Origin: DATBIO01 sp036556965
GTDB taxonomy: Bacteria > Acidobacteriota > Vicinamibacteria > Fen-336
Assembly (NCBI GenBank): GCA_036556965.1
Contig: DATBIO010000141.1
Location: forward strand, 1-6,179
Length of the DNA stretch: 6,179 bases
Direction of reading: 5' to 3'
The translations under genes were made by a program, and so were the position numbers. Positions within the stretch are counted from its first letter, which is position 1. Each line of letters begins with the position of its first letter. Under the pieces are notes generated by a model. It had not been told where the DNA came from and did not search any database. It saw nothing but the letters and a program-made list of their open reading frames with translations. Positions 5,789 through 6,179 of this stretch are shown piece after piece.

Positions 5789-6179
5789 TGGCCGACCTCG
5801 AGGCCGCCGCCGACGTCGCCTTCGTGGCCGTCTCCGCGCTGCTCGAGCGCGTGGAGAAGGCGGACGGCGCCTTCGAAGACCTCAAGGAGCGCCTGCAGTC
5901 GGTGGTGGCCGCCCTCAACGAGGAGATCACCGGCATCCAGGAAGGGGCGCACGAGCTGCTGGGCCGGCTGCCGGAGGCGGGGGAGGCGATCGCCAACGCC
6001 CACGCCGCGGCCGGCCAGCGCCTGGCCGACCTGGGCGCCGCCCTCGGGGACGCCGCCGCCCGTACCCAGGCGGAGGCCACGGACGCCGCCGCGGGGGCCT
6101 CCGCGCTGGCCGACCACGTGGCCGCCGCCCAGCCCCCGGTGGAGGACCTGGGCCAGCGGCTGGCCGCGCTGGCCGCGGA
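5788..6179 (+). CDS. Coiled-coil protein 4 of the array (cut by the window edge)
   Basis: An open frame starts at the ATG whose A is the last base of the previous stop codon (TGATG) and runs 130 codons to the window edge without a stop. GGTGGGG at 5773-5779 is a plausible ribosome site within the upstream gene; the 1-base overlap suggests translational coupling. The visible product, beginning MADLEAAADVAFVAVSALLE, is helical, Ala-rich and acidic with the same composition as its neighbours, and has two lysines (K24, K33) in the visible part. Hydrophobics such as V10, V13, L19, V22, F29, L32, V39 and L43 give a heptad-like pattern. The MAD start recalls coiled-coil protein 1. Its C-terminus, where the shared tail motif would be expected, is outside the window. 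Function unknown. Confidence 0.8.
   Translation, partial: MADLEAAADVAFVAVSALLERVEKADGAFEDLKERLQSVVAALNEEITGIQEGAHELLGRLPEAGEAIANAHAAAGQRLADLGAALGDAAARTQAEATDAAAGASALADHVAAAQPPVEDLGQRLAALAA

Noticed and set aside
3755..6117. Several long minus-strand open frames across the coil genes (including 3755-5737, 3936-6080 and 5023-6117)
   Set aside because: They are mutually overlapping shadows of the coil genes, with proline/arginine- or leucine/arginine-rich translations, no plausible starts and no domains.
2995..6179. Phage tail tape-measure or chemoreceptor-like identity for the coil proteins
   Set aside because: No phage structural genes, no HAMP or signalling hairpin motif and no membrane segments are visible; the resemblance is limited to helical Ala/Glu-rich composition.

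Overview
The window is very GC-rich (well above 70% by eye, with codon third positions almost always G or C). Together with the gene content this suggests a member of the Myxococcota (Myxococcus/Anaeromyxobacter-like). That placement is an inference: no rRNA or other taxonomic marker is present.

Layout. The left edge (1-191, minus strand) is the N-terminus of a HlyD/RND-type membrane fusion protein. A divergent intergenic region (192-344) follows, holding a good inverted repeat and a near-consensus sigma-54-type element. On the plus strand, 345-659 encodes a small three-helix membrane protein of the DUF5658 type. A GC-rich stem sits directly after its stop codon, and a weak sigma-70-like promoter candidate lies in the 85-base gap. 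From 745 to beyond the right edge there is one tightly packed plus-strand cluster: an NfeD/YqiJ-like membrane protein with a C-terminal OB-fold (745-1344), a flotillin-family SPFH protein (1363-2940), then four consecutive genes for acidic, Ala/Glu-rich, almost wholly helical coiled-coil proteins (2995-3888, 3896-4855, 4862-5788, 5788-6179 partial). Gaps in the cluster are 18, 54, 7 and 6 bases, then a 1-base overlap. No intergenic stretch exceeds 300 bases.

Working together. NfeD-like proteins and flotillins are a well-known bacterial gene pair (YqiJ/YqiK of E. coli, YuaF/FloT of Bacillus) that organises membrane microdomains. The unusual part is the array of at least four coiled-coil genes in the same apparent operon. 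I do not recognise these proteins as a named family. They lack signal peptides and transmembrane segments and carry strong heptad patterns. The three complete ones have exactly one lysine each and share a short C-terminal motif, A-x-D-[VI]-[LA]-[RG]-[RG]-[VM], followed by an amphipathic tail ending in Gly. The second and third also share an N-terminal motif. The simplest reading is a diverged tandem duplication producing cytosolic scaffold subunits for a flotillin microdomain. This is a hypothesis from context, not an established system.
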